A stretch of 64,000 bases of DNA from Nocardioides sp. Root140 (GCF_001426745.1 NZ_LMFI01000016.1:89629-153628), one strand, 5' to 3'. Positions 16,304 through 23,819 are shown, counted from the stretch's first letter. Notes: a model not told the origin generated them from the sequence alone. A program made the numbers and translations.

Positions 16304-17406
16304 TGGTCAAGCTCCTTCGGGATGTCGAGGCCGAGGTCCTCGAGGAGGGATACGAACTTCGCGGTGGCGTTGGCCCGGCTGGTCGCGAACGTGACCGGCT
16401 TCTCGGCGGCCTGGGACCAGATCGGCTGGAGGGCGTGGGCGGCCTCCTGGCAGCGGGGCACCCACTTGGCGAGCCACGAGCCGAAGAGCTCCTTGTTGGC
16501 CGCGCCGTGCTCCTCGTCCTGGGTGAGCAGGCGGAACAGCACCCGGGTGTAGCCCAGGTCGCGGTCGTAGTCGTTCTCGCCGGTGCCGACCAGGGTCGGG
16601 GTGATGTAGTCGCTGTTGCGGGCCGCGACCTGCATCACCAGCTCGGTGCGGAACAGGGACCCGATCAGCTGCTCGAAGACGATGTTGGTGGCGAACAACA
16701 GCTCGCACCAGTCGCCCACGGCGGTCAGCTGCTCGACGACCTCACGGGTGGGCTGCCACTCCGGCGCCTCCTGCCAGACCTCCTTGTGCGCCGAACCCTC
16801 GAACGCGACGTCGGCCTCCGCGAGGTCCAGGTTGAACAGCGCCAGGTCCTGGGCGAAGCGCATCTTGTGGGCGGCGTTGAAGGCCACGGCGGTGTTGATC
16901 ATGTTGGTGGGGCCCGAGCGCTGGATCGAGGTGAACACGTGCAGCGCCAGACCGTTCTCGGCGTGCATCCACGCGCCCACGTTGCGCTCGATGAACTTCA
17001 GCCACGGGCCGTTCCACGAGTCGTAGACCCGGGCCCGCTTGGCGTTCTTCAGGCACAGCTCGACCTGGTGCACCACGGCGGAGTTGTTGCGGTAGATCGA
17101 CTGCTCCCACTCCTCGTTGGGGTCGAGGAACGCGTGCCAGTTCGACGACTTCGCCGTCGTCCACTCCTGGGGGTAGCCGCCGGGACCGTCCCCGAAGCCG
17201 TAGATCCACCCTTGGGTGAGGTGCCGTTCGGGGTCAGGCTGTACGTCGACGGTGACGTCTTCGTACATCGTGGCCCGCAGCTTGGCCGGCTTGTAGTAGT
17301 TGTAGCTGCGACTCTTCGAGCTCGGGAAGGTCAGCGCTCCGGCCTCCGAGTCGGTGAACTCGATCTTCGGAAAGCTCCGTTCCTTCTGATCGGTGATGTC
17401 TGCCAT
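16300..17406 (-). CDS. prmC: Propane monooxygenase hydroxylase, small (beta) subunit
   Basis: A 368-residue helical protein of the ferritin-like beta-subunit family. It shares the overall fold with the large subunit but lacks the paired E-x-x-H iron ligands, as expected. Recognisable segments are WIYGFGDGPGGYPQEWTTAKSSNW (about 65-88, quoted as a landmark), WNGPWLKFIERNVGAWMHAENGLALHVF and LLTQDEEHGAANKELFGSW. The start at 17406 has AAGGAG about 10 bp upstream. It forms the (alpha-beta)2 hydroxylase core with PrmA. Confidence 0.93.
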   Translation of the reverse strand: MADITDQKERSFPKIEFTDSEAGALTFPSSKSRSYNYYKPAKLRATMYEDVTVDVQPDPERHLTQGWIYGFGDGPGGYPQEWTTAKSSNWHAFLDPNEEWEQSIYRNNSAVVHQVELCLKNAKRARVYDSWNGPWLKFIERNVGAWMHAENGLALHVFTSIQRSGPTNMINTAVAFNAAHKMRFAQDLALFNLDLAEADVAFEGSAHKEVWQEAPEWQPTREVVEQLTAVGDWCELLFATNIVFEQLIGSLFRTELVMQVAARNSDYITPTLVGTGENDYDRDLGYTRVLFRLLTQDEEHGAANKELFGSWLAKWVPRCQEAAHALQPIWSQAAEKPVTFATSRANATAKFVSLLEDLGLDIPKELDQ

Positions 17407-17423
17407 GTCTTTCAACTCCTTGG

Positions 17424-17457
17424 TTGATCTGCTTGTTGATCTGCCGGGTTGATCTGC
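17424..17457. repeat. Short direct repeats between prmB and prmC
   Basis: Three copies of TTGATCTGC (17424, 17436, 17449) lie in the 74-bp spacer upstream of the prmC ribosome site. The spacers between other prm genes also hold small tandem repeats of different sequence. Role unknown. Confidence 0.5.
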
Positions 17458-17480
17458 TTGTTCGGCTCGGGTGGTGCTGC

Positions 17481-18530
17481 TCAGTCCCCGGTCACGGGGC
17501 TGGTGAACGAGTCGTGGAAGACCTGGTCCTTCGGCACCCCGTGCTGCTCGAGGAACTCCATCGCCGCGTCGACCATCGGCGGCGGACCGCACAGGTAGAC
17601 CTCGGCCTTGTTCAGGCTCTCCTCGCGGCGGGCCACCACGTCGGTGACGTTGCCGGCCTCGGCCTCGAACGGGTACGCCCCGGGGTCCTCGGGCATCGAC
17701 TCGGACAGGCAGACGACGAACTCGAAGTCCCGCAGGCCCTTGCCGATCGTGGTGATCAGGTCGACGTAGAAGAGGTCGTCGGCCGTCCTGGCGCCGTAGT
17801 AGAAGCGCACCGGCCTGGTGCTCCCCGTCTCCTCGAGGCACCGGAGCAGGGACAGGATCGGCGCCATGCCCGCGCCACCGCCGATGCAGACCACCGGCAG
17901 CACGTGACCCTCCTTCAGGGTGAACGACCCGTAGGGGCCGGTCAGCTTGATCTCGTCGCCGACCGACAGGCCGTCGTCGAGCAGGGCGGAGAACTTCCCG
18001 CCCGCGTACTTCTTGATCAGGAACTCGACCTCGCCCGGTGTCGACTGGGTCGTCGCCATCGAGAACGAGCGGGTCTCGTCGGTGCCGGGGATGGTCAGGT
18101 CGGCGTACTGCCCGGGCTTGAAGTCGTACGTCGTGGGCTCGGTCGCCGTCAGTCGCAGGGACACGATGTCGCGGGTCATCGGCTCGATCGCCGCGATCCT
18201 GGTCGTCACGTCCTGGATCGGGACGCCGCCGAGCAGCTCGTCCTCGTCGAAGTTGAGCAGCTCGATGGTGCAGTCGCTGTAGGCGTGGGCCCGGCAGAGC
18301 AGGACGTAGCCCTCGTCGACCTCGGCATCGTTGCAGGCGAACGTGGAGTAGCGCTCCATCTGGATCTCGCCGTCCAGCACGTAGGACTTGCAGGCCGAGC
18401 ACTGGCCTTCGCGACAGCCGTGCATCAGGTGGATGCCCTGGCGGAACGCGGCGTCCAGGATCTTCTCGTCCTCGCCGACGTCCATCTCGATGTCGACGGG
18501 CTCGAAGTAGATCTTGTGCGTCTCGGGCAT
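17481..18530 (-). CDS. prmB: Propane monooxygenase reductase
   Basis: A 349-residue NADH:acceptor reductase. The N-terminal plant-type 2Fe-2S ferredoxin domain has Cys39, Cys44, Cys47 and Cys79 (CREGQCSAC and LLC). The FAD domain follows with RSFSMATT. The NAD domain has CIGGGAGMAPILSLL and ends with YLCGPPPMVDAAMEF. It transfers electrons from NADH to the diiron hydroxylase. GAGGAG lies 6 bp upstream of the ATG at 18530. The 215-bp gap to prmA contains a 24-bp tandem repeat. Confidence 0.95.
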   Translation of the reverse strand: MPETHKIYFEPVDIEMDVGEDEKILDAAFRQGIHLMHGCREGQCSACKSYVLDGEIQMERYSTFACNDAEVDEGYVLLCRAHAYSDCTIELLNFDEDELLGGVPIQDVTTRIAAIEPMTRDIVSLRLTATEPTTYDFKPGQYADLTIPGTDETRSFSMATTQSTPGEVEFLIKKYAGGKFSALLDDGLSVGDEIKLTGPYGSFTLKEGHVLPVVCIGGGAGMAPILSLLRCLEETGSTRPVRFYYGARTADDLFYVDLITTIGKGLRDFEFVVCLSESMPEDPGAYPFEAEAGNVTDVVARREESLNKAEVYLCGPPPMVDAAMEFLEQHGVPKDQVFHDSFTSPVTGD

Positions 18531-18570
18531 GGGGGCTCCTCTCGTCGTGATGCTTCGATGTCCGTGGGGG

Positions 18571-18666
18571 CGGGTTGGCGGGAAGGTTGTCGGCCGGGTT
18601 GGCGGGAAGGTTGTCGGCCGGGTTGGCGGGAAGGTTGTCGGCCGGGTTGGCGGGAAGGTTGTCGGC
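18571..18666. repeat. 24-bp tandem repeat, four perfect copies, between prmA and prmB
   Basis: Four identical 24-bp units (18571-18594, 18595-18618, 18619-18642, 18643-18666), starting CGGGTTGGCGGG and ending AAGGTTGTCGGC. They fill much of the spacer between the prmA stop and the prmB start and keep one reading frame open without being part of either gene. Perfect identity suggests recent slippage expansion. Copy number could vary between strains. Confidence 0.9.
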
Positions 18667-18745
18667 AGGATCGGCGGCGCCGCTGATTCGTGGCGGCGCC
18701 GCCGACCCGTGCTGGCCGAGAGTCCCGGCGGCGGACGAAGGTCGC

Positions 18746-20383
18746 TCAGGCGATCTTCGACATGTCGTTCAGCCGGTACTCGGCGATGTGCTTCTCGCGC
18801 TCGTCGTCGGACATCTGGTTCAGGAGCACGTTGGGGCTCATGAACTGGATGCCGCGCACGTCGTCGAGGGTCCACATCTTCTTCGGGTCATCGAGGTGGA
18901 GGTGCGGCTGACCGATGAGGGTCTTGCCGTCGTCGCGCACATAGCCCAGGTCCTCGACGATGTCGGCGAGGTCCTTGTCGTGGTGCAGCGTCTCCCACTC
19001 GCGGAAGCCGGTGAGGCGACCCATGTTGGGCGTCTCGCGACCCTCGTACTCCGCACGGAACGCGACGGCGTCGGTCCAGTGGCAGGTCTCGGAGCAGTAG
19101 GTCTTCCACTGGCCGTCGACCTTCTCGCACACGGTGTCCTCGCGGATGAGGCACGGCACCATGCAGGTCCAGCAGCGGTGCGGGTAGTTGTAGCCCACGT
19201 CCTCGAAGGCGATCGGCTTGTTGTTGCCGGGGTAGGCGAGCCGGTTGTAGTTCTCCCACCACGCGCCGAACTTGCTGTACCAGCCTGGGTACTTCTCCTC
19301 GAACCACTCGAAGTCCGTGTCGGTCATCGTGTCGATCCGCCAGTAGTTGACCGGCCAACCGGTGGCGAAGAACTGCGCGACGCGGTGCACGTAGTCCTTG
19401 TTGACGATCCGGTTCCAGGCCTCCTCGACCAGGTCGTGCGGGATGGTCAGCCCGTACTTCTCCAGCGGGAGGAGGTAGCTGCGGTAGTAGTCGTCGTAGA
19501 TCCAGCGACGCCACATCTCGGCGTAGCTCTCGCGGTCCTTGCGGCGGTCCTTGGTGCCGTACTCGATGAAGGTGCCGATCGCGGCGTCGACCACGCAGTG
19601 GTTGTTCCACCAGGCGTAGCGCATGTCGCGCTCGAGGAGGGGCCGGTTGCGCTCGTCGGCCAGCGCCATCAACAGGATGGAGTAGCCGTTGGAGATGTGC
19701 CGGGACTCGTCGGACTGGACCGAGTGGAAGACCGTCGGCAGCAGGTAGTCGCCGTTGGCGGCCGCCTCGTCGGGCATCGCGACGAACAGCGTGTTGGTGA
19801 ACGCCGTCTCGGCGACCACCGTGAGGTAGATGTTGGCTGCGGTGATCGCGTCACCGGTGATGAAGCCCTCGCCGAACTGACGGCCGATGGTGCCGGCGTA
19901 GTTGTTGGCGAACGCCTTCTCCGTCATGTCGAAGCCGGCCGGGTCGATGTAGTTGTTCATGTACAGCTTCTTGAGGTTCATCTGGATCGTCGAGTGACGC
20001 ACCTCGTCGATCATCTGGACCGCAAGCCCGTTGTGGATCTCCGGGTTCGGGACCGCGTCGATGGCCATCGGCATCGCACGGGCCGCCGAGATCTCCGGGA
20101 ACGGGATGATCGAGAGGAACAGCTTCTGCCACTCGAGCCAGCGCTGCTGGACCTGGCGGAACATGTTGCCGCGGATGGCGCCGTCCATGGCGCCGTACAC
20201 ACGGTTGTCCTTCTCCTCCTCCATCGGGAAGTAGGACCGCATGATCTGCTTGAGCGGGTCCTTCTTGGGTGCCTTCTCGAACGTGTAGTCGGTGCCGAAG
20301 CGGGTTGCCGGGGTGGCGAAGGTCGGCTCCCAGGTGAGTTCGCTGATCTTGGCGTGGGCCTTGGTGAGACTCTGTCTGCTCAT
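18746..20383 (-). CDS. prmA: Propane monooxygenase hydroxylase, large (alpha) subunit with diiron site
   Basis: A 545-residue soluble diiron monooxygenase subunit. Six carboxylate/histidine iron ligands are visible: Glu97 (FPEIS), Glu127 and His130 (DEVRH), Glu192 (AETAF), Glu226 and His229 (DESRH). Each is exactly 17 residues before the corresponding methane monooxygenase ligand (Glu114, Glu144, His147, Glu209, Glu243, His246). A cysteine-rich YHS-like segment (CWTCMVPC, later CSETCHW) follows. It hydroxylates short alkanes or small ketones/phenols with O2. The AGGAGG site is 5 bp before the ATG. It heads the leftward operon. The prm versus mim naming depends on substrate, which cannot be read here. 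Confidence 0.95.
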   Translation of the reverse strand: MSRQSLTKAHAKISELTWEPTFATPATRFGTDYTFEKAPKKDPLKQIMRSYFPMEEEKDNRVYGAMDGAIRGNMFRQVQQRWLEWQKLFLSIIPFPEISAARAMPMAIDAVPNPEIHNGLAVQMIDEVRHSTIQMNLKKLYMNNYIDPAGFDMTEKAFANNYAGTIGRQFGEGFITGDAITAANIYLTVVAETAFTNTLFVAMPDEAAANGDYLLPTVFHSVQSDESRHISNGYSILLMALADERNRPLLERDMRYAWWNNHCVVDAAIGTFIEYGTKDRRKDRESYAEMWRRWIYDDYYRSYLLPLEKYGLTIPHDLVEEAWNRIVNKDYVHRVAQFFATGWPVNYWRIDTMTDTDFEWFEEKYPGWYSKFGAWWENYNRLAYPGNNKPIAFEDVGYNYPHRCWTCMVPCLIREDTVCEKVDGQWKTYCSETCHWTDAVAFRAEYEGRETPNMGRLTGFREWETLHHDKDLADIVEDLGYVRDDGKTLIGQPHLHLDDPKKMWTLDDVRGIQFMSPNVLLNQMSDDEREKHIAEYRLNDMSKIA

Positions 20384-20421
20384 GTTGCCTCCTAGGTCGG
20401 GGCGGGGAGAGCACTGATGAA

Positions 20422-20441
20422 ACCGGGGGGCGAACCCCGGT
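20422..20441. promoter_or_regulatory. Hairpin in the prmA leader
   Basis: Arms ACCGGGG (20422-20428) and CCCCGGT (20435-20441) enclose a 6-base loop, between the GTCTCA operator and the prmA ribosome site. It may be a leader stem or a second operator half. No confident -10 box for prmA could be picked out. Confidence 0.4.
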
Positions 20442-20444
20442 CCT

Positions 20445-20459
20445 GTCTCAATGTGAGAC
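20445..20459. promoter_or_regulatory. GTCTCA-N3-TGAGAC operator copy 2, between prmA and its activator
   Basis: A perfect inverted repeat GTCTCAATGTGAGAC, 61 bp upstream of prmA and 35 bp upstream of the divergent activator gene. The first 20 bases are identical to the copy at 23415. Position between target and regulator makes it the best candidate for activator binding and autoregulation. Confidence 0.72.
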
Positions 20460-20480
20460 GCGGGTCACATCCGGCGGCGG

Positions 20481-20486
20481 TAGCCT
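20481..20486 (+). promoter_or_regulatory. -10 element of the activator gene (leaderless start)
   Basis: TAGCCT fits the actinobacterial TANNNT -10 pattern. It ends 8 bp before the GTG at 20495, so transcription would start at or within a base of the start codon. No ribosome site is present, which agrees with a leaderless message. Confidence 0.5.
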
Positions 20487-20494
20487 GAGTTTTC

Positions 20495-22177
20495 GTGAGC
20501 ACAGTCCGCCCGTTCATCCGCATCTCGTGGGAGCGCTCACTCGCCTCCCGCGTCGACACGGACCACCCAGACCCGACGTACGTGGAGAGCGCCCCCGAGT
20601 CGGTGCTCCTGCGCGCCGCGCGCCCCGTGCTGGCCTCACTCTCCGACGAGCTGGCCAACGAGCCGGCGTGCCTGATCCTCACCGACAGCAACGGCGTCGT
20701 GCTCCAGCGCGGCGGCGGCGACTCTCACCTGCTCAAGGCACTCGACGCCGTCCACCTCGCACCCGGGTTCTGCTACGCCGAGCAGGACGTCGGCACCAAC
20801 GGCATCGGCACCGCCCTGGAGATCGGCGCGCCGATCCTGGTGAACGGCAACGAGCACTACACCGGCAACCTGCGACAGTTCTCGTGTGCCGGCGCCCTGA
20901 TCAACCACCCGGTCACCGGAGCTCTGCTCGGCGTCATCGACATCAGCACGAAGGCCGAGAACTCGAACTCCCTGCTGCTGTCGTTCGCCAAGCTGGCTGC
21001 CCGTCGCATCCAGGAGCGGATCCTGGAGGAGGCCAACGAGCTCGACAGCGCCCTGCTCGGCGGCTACTACGCCGCATGCCGCCACTCCGGGGGCCCGGTG
21101 ATCGCGGTCGGCGAGAAGGTCTTCATGATGAACGCGCTGGCCCAGCAGCACTTCGACGCCACGGACCAGGCGGCGCTGCTCGACCAGACCCGCGAGGCAG
21201 TGGGCATGCAGGACCCGTGCACCTTCCTGGCCGACCTGCCCAGCGGGGTCATCGCACGGATGGCCTACCAGCCGACCTTCGCCGGAACGGCGCTCGCGGG
21301 CGGGATCATCCAGATCAAGGAGCAACGGACGGCCGGACATGTGCCCCGGCCGCGCGGGCCGGCCCTTCCCGGCATGGCGGGTGCCAGCGCGGTGTGGCGC
21401 CACGTCACCCAGGAGCTGCTCGAGACCGTCGCCAAGCGCGAGTGGGTGGTGCTCCAGGGGGAGTCCGGCGCGGGCACGCACACGCTGGTCACCGCCGTCC
21501 ACCAGCACAGCGGGTCCAACCGCCAGCTGAGCGTGCTGGACGTCGAGACCGCGGGCGCGGACCTCGTGCAGCGGGCGCGCGCGGAGCTGGAAGCCGGGAC
21601 AGACCTCGTGATCCGTCACGCCCACGCACTCGACGAGACGCAGCTCGACGAGCTCACCGAGCTGTTCCAGGAGATCCAGGACGCCTCGGTCGCCCAGGAC
21701 CCCTGGGTGGCCCTGACCACGCGAGCCGGCGCGGTCGACGACAAGCTCGACCTCCACCTGCTGCACTTCTTCCCGCGCACCGTGCTGGTCCCGCCCCTGC
21801 GGCACCACCTCGAGGACGTGCCGGCGCTGGTGCGCCTGCTGCTGAACCGTGCCGGCGCACCCGAGCTGATCCTGTCCAAGCCGGCGATGAACCAGCTCAT
21901 GCGGCTCCCGTGGTCCGGGAACGTCACGCACCTCAAACAGGTGATGAGCGCGATCGTGCGGGTCCGCCGGTCCGGCGTCGTGGAGGTGGAGGACCTGCCG
22001 CCGGAATGCCGTGCCACCACCCGTCGCAACCTGACGCGGATGGAGACCCTCGAGCGCGACGCCGTGATCGACGCCCTCGCCGACCACGGCAACGACAAGT
22101 CCGCCGCCGCTGAGGCACTCGGGATGTCACGGGCCACGATCTACCGCAAGATCCGCGACTACGGCATCGTCACCTGA
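20495..22177 (+). CDS. GAF/Fis-type activator of the monooxygenase operon (degenerate AAA+ domain)
   Basis: A 560-residue AcoR/MimR-like regulator. Residues about 50-175 form a GAF-like sensor (AEQDVGTNGIGTALEIGAPI). Residues about 300-470 align with the AAA+ domain of sigma-54 activators, but the P-loop reads GESGAGTHT, so the Walker lysine is replaced by Thr328, and the GAFTGA loop is missing. The C-terminus is a Fis-type helix-turn-helix (DKSAAAEALGMSRATIYRKIRDYGI). It therefore probably works with an ordinary sigma-70-type polymerase and without ATP hydrolysis. It is divergent from prmA with a shared operator. The inducer may be an alkane-derived alcohol or ketone, by inference. Confidence 0.88.
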   Translation: MSTVRPFIRISWERSLASRVDTDHPDPTYVESAPESVLLRAARPVLASLSDELANEPACLILTDSNGVVLQRGGGDSHLLKALDAVHLAPGFCYAEQDVGTNGIGTALEIGAPILVNGNEHYTGNLRQFSCAGALINHPVTGALLGVIDISTKAENSNSLLLSFAKLAARRIQERILEEANELDSALLGGYYAACRHSGGPVIAVGEKVFMMNALAQQHFDATDQAALLDQTREAVGMQDPCTFLADLPSGVIARMAYQPTFAGTALAGGIIQIKEQRTAGHVPRPRGPALPGMAGASAVWRHVTQELLETVAKREWVVLQGESGAGTHTLVTAVHQHSGSNRQLSVLDVETAGADLVQRARAELEAGTDLVIRHAHALDETQLDELTELFQEIQDASVAQDPWVALTTRAGAVDDKLDLHLLHFFPRTVLVPPLRHHLEDVPALVRLLLNRAGAPELILSKPAMNQLMRLPWSGNVTHLKQVMSAIVRVRRSGVVEVEDLPPECRATTRRNLTRMETLERDAVIDALADHGNDKSAAAEALGMSRATIYRKIRDYGIVT

Positions 22178-22192
22178 CCCCGCGCCCGTCTG

Positions 22193-22283
22193 CTCCCCTC
22201 CCGCGAGTAACGCGCTGTCCATGACGCTTTGCACCCCTCTTGCCGGGTGCAAAGCGTCAAGATGGGCGCGGAAGTGCCGGCGT
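22193..22283 (+). repeat. Dispersed palindromic element, copy 2
   Basis: The best-preserved copy. Perfect 15-bp arms (22222-22236 and 22245-22259) with an 8-base loop are preceded by GAGTAACGCGCTGTCCA and followed by GAAGTGCCGGCG. It starts 15 bp after the activator stop and could terminate that transcript. It is inverted relative to copy 3; the two flank the small monooxygenase gene. Confidence 0.8.
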
Positions 22284-22286
22284 CCG

Positions 22287-22301
22287 GTCTCAAATCGAGA
22301 C
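22287..22301. promoter_or_regulatory. GTCTCA-N3 operator copy 3
   Basis: GTCTCA-AAT-CGAGAC, one mismatch from perfect symmetry, 33 bp upstream of the small monooxygenase start. The spacing matches the copies at 6209 and 20445. Confidence 0.6.
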
Positions 22302-22334
22302 TGAGCTGCTCCGGAATCGTGGTTTGCTGGGCCG

Positions 22335-22658
22335 ATGATCTTCATCACCGCGAAGTTCCTCGTCCGCCCCGAGAGCGCAGAGACCTGGCCCGAGATCACC
22401 CGGGAGTTCACCGAGGCCACCCGGGCCGAGGAGGGTTGCCTGTGGTTCGACTGGTCACGAAGCCTCGACGACCCGACGGAGTACGTCCTGGTCGAGGCCT
22501 TCCGCGACGGTGACGCCGGCGGCGCACACGTCGGGTCGCAGCACTTCAAGGATGCCCAGAAGAACCTGCCGCCGCACCTGGTCGAGACCCCGCGCATCGT
22601 CTCGCTCGAGGCCCCCGGTGACGACTGGTCGCGACTCGGAGAGCTCGCCGTCGACTGA
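22335..22658 (+). CDS. Antibiotic biosynthesis monooxygenase (ABM) family protein
   Basis: A 107-residue dimeric alpha-beta barrel protein. It starts MIFITAKFLVRPESAETWPEI and contains REFTEATRAEEGCLWFDWSRS and DPTEYVLVEAFRDGDAGGAHVGSQHF, the usual ABM order with a His pair near residue 65. The family includes cofactor-free quinol oxygenases and heme-degrading enzymes; the reaction here is unknown. It has the GTCTCA operator 33 bp upstream and is enclosed by inverted copies of a palindromic element, so it may be an accessory of alkane metabolism carried in its own cassette. Confidence 0.88.
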   Translation: MIFITAKFLVRPESAETWPEITREFTEATRAEEGCLWFDWSRSLDDPTEYVLVEAFRDGDAGGAHVGSQHFKDAQKNLPPHLVETPRIVSLEAPGDDWSRLGELAVD

Positions 22659-22666
22659 TCCACGGT

Positions 22667-22760
22667 CGCCGGCGTACGGCGGCACTACCCCGCCCCTCTT
22701 GACGCTGTGCACCCGGCCAGAGGGGTGCAGAGCGTCGTGGACAGCGCGTTACTCGCGGAG
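22667..22760 (-). repeat. Dispersed palindromic element, copy 3 (inverted)
   Basis: Reverse complement of the element at 22193: GAGTAACGCGCTGTCCA is followed by a hairpin core with one mismatch and a tail GTAGTGCCGCCGTACGCCGG. It supplies the last codons and the TAA stop (22749-22751) of the leftward unknown gene. It separates that gene from the convergent small monooxygenase. Confidence 0.8.
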
Positions 22761-23306
22761 GGCGACGACGCGCCACGGCGGCACGAACCCGTCGCCGATC
22801 CGCTCGTCCCAGACATGGAACGTCGCCCGGATGCTCTCGGCGGTCTCGGCAGTGGTCTGGTTCTGCGGACCGGAGGCGATCGCCAGCAGGCCGTAGTGGA
22901 ACAGCGAGGCCACCTGAGCCTCAGGCGTGTCCTTGAGCCGCTCCAACTCGCCGACCGCGGCGCCGAGGAATCGGGTCACCAGCTGATGTACGCCGTGTCC
23001 CCCGCGCCCCGCGAACCGATGCGCACCGTCCACGATCGCCGTACGGGCCGCGGCCGCAGCGGCGTCCCGGTCATCGGGCTCGACGACCAGGTCCACGGCT
23101 GCCGAGTCGGCGGCGGCCCTGAGCAGCAGGCTGGCGATCGCGGCACCGTGCTCCACCGTGTACGGCGCGGCCGGCGCGTCCGGGCCGAGCAGGTGAACAG
23201 CCAGGGCATCGAGATAGATCAGCTCCATGGCAGGCATGGCCTCCACACGGAGTCGGGCCAGGCCCTCGGCACTGTGACTCTGCCAGTCCACTGGCGCGGC
23301 GTTCAT
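22749..23306 (-). CDS. Unknown helical protein (185 aa) behind a GTCTCA operator
   Basis: No family was recognised. The protein is acidic, alanine-rich and predicted helical. It starts MNAAPVDWQSHSAEGLARLR and includes MELIYLDALAVHLLGPDAP, AAAARTAIVDGAHRFAGRGGHGVHQLV and a C-terminal FHVWDERIGDGFVPPWRVVALRE. The start at 23306 has AGGAG 7 bp upstream; an in-frame upstream ATG lacks one. Its stop lies inside a dispersed element. The regulon-type operator at 23415 is the only motif in its upstream region. It could be an accessory or regulator of the alkane system. Confidence 0.65.
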   Translation of the reverse strand: MNAAPVDWQSHSAEGLARLRVEAMPAMELIYLDALAVHLLGPDAPAAPYTVEHGAAIASLLLRAAADSAAVDLVVEPDDRDAAAAAARTAIVDGAHRFAGRGGHGVHQLVTRFLGAAVGELERLKDTPEAQVASLFHYGLLAIASGPQNQTTAETAESIRATFHVWDERIGDGFVPPWRVVALRE

Positions 23307-23414
23307 CGACGGCTCCTCTGCTCGGCTCGATCCGGCGTCCGCCTCGGTCACCCTCGTCGATCGGAGGGCTCGATGCGGCCACCTGTCATTGAACCGGTGC
23401 TGAACCGGCCCGAC

Positions 23415-23429
23415 GTCTCAATGTGAGAC
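23415..23429. promoter_or_regulatory. GTCTCA-N3-TGAGAC operator copy 4
   Basis: GTCTCAATGTGAGAC, identical with its flank (20 bases) to the prmA operator. It is 108 bp upstream of the unknown leftward gene at 23306 and 24 bp after the stop of the cupin gene. Confidence 0.65.
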
Positions 23430-23453
23430 GCGGGCCGAGCCGTGACGTCTGCC

Positions 23454-23819
23454 TCAGGCCTTGGCTTCTTCGTCCTCGCGGCCGTAGTCGTCCTCGAGGC
23501 GGCAGATGTCGTCCTCGCCGGTGTAGGCGCCGTGCTGCACCTCGACGATGACGAGCTCCTCGGAGTGCTCGTTGGTGATGCGGTGCGCAGCGCCGACGGC
23601 GACGTCGATCGACTCACCGGGGCCGGCCACGATGGTCTCGCCGTCGATCACGCAGGTGGCGATGCCGAAGATGATCACCCAGTGCTCGGAGCGGTGCTTG
23701 TGGGTCTGGTAGGACAGCCGCTGACCGGGCTTCACCTGGATCCGCTTGACCTTGTAGCCCTGGTTCTCATCCAGGACGTGCCACGATCCCCACGGACGCT
23801 CGGCAGATTCGAGAGCCAT
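23454..23819 (-). CDS. Cupin, phosphomannose isomerase type II-like
   Basis: A 121-residue single cupin. RPWGSWHVLDENQGYKVKRIQVKPGQRLSYQTHKHRSEHWVI contains the two-histidine and glutamate metal site (H-x-H...E-H), and VGAAHRITNEHSEELVIVEVQ supplies the last histidine. It resembles the C-terminal domain of mannose-1-phosphate guanylyltransferase/phosphomannose isomerase, but the nucleotidyltransferase is absent. The start at 23819 was chosen from similarity and a GAAGGA upstream. It may be a sugar-phosphate isomerase or a small regulator. It is about 3 kb from the start of the polysaccharide locus. Confidence 0.85.
   Translation of the reverse strand: MALESAERPWGSWHVLDENQGYKVKRIQVKPGQRLSYQTHKHRSEHWVIIFGIATCVIDGETIVAGPGESIDVAVGAAHRITNEHSEELVIVEVQHGAYTGEDDICRLEDDYGREDEEAKA

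Noticed and set aside
18571..18666. CRISPR array
   Set aside because: The 24-bp units are directly adjacent with no spacers, and no cas genes are present. It is a simple tandem repeat.
20384..20494. Sigma-54 (-24/-12) promoter for prmA
   Set aside because: No GG-N10-GC element at suitable spacing, the activator lacks GAFTGA and a P-loop lysine, and actinobacteria generally lack sigma-54.
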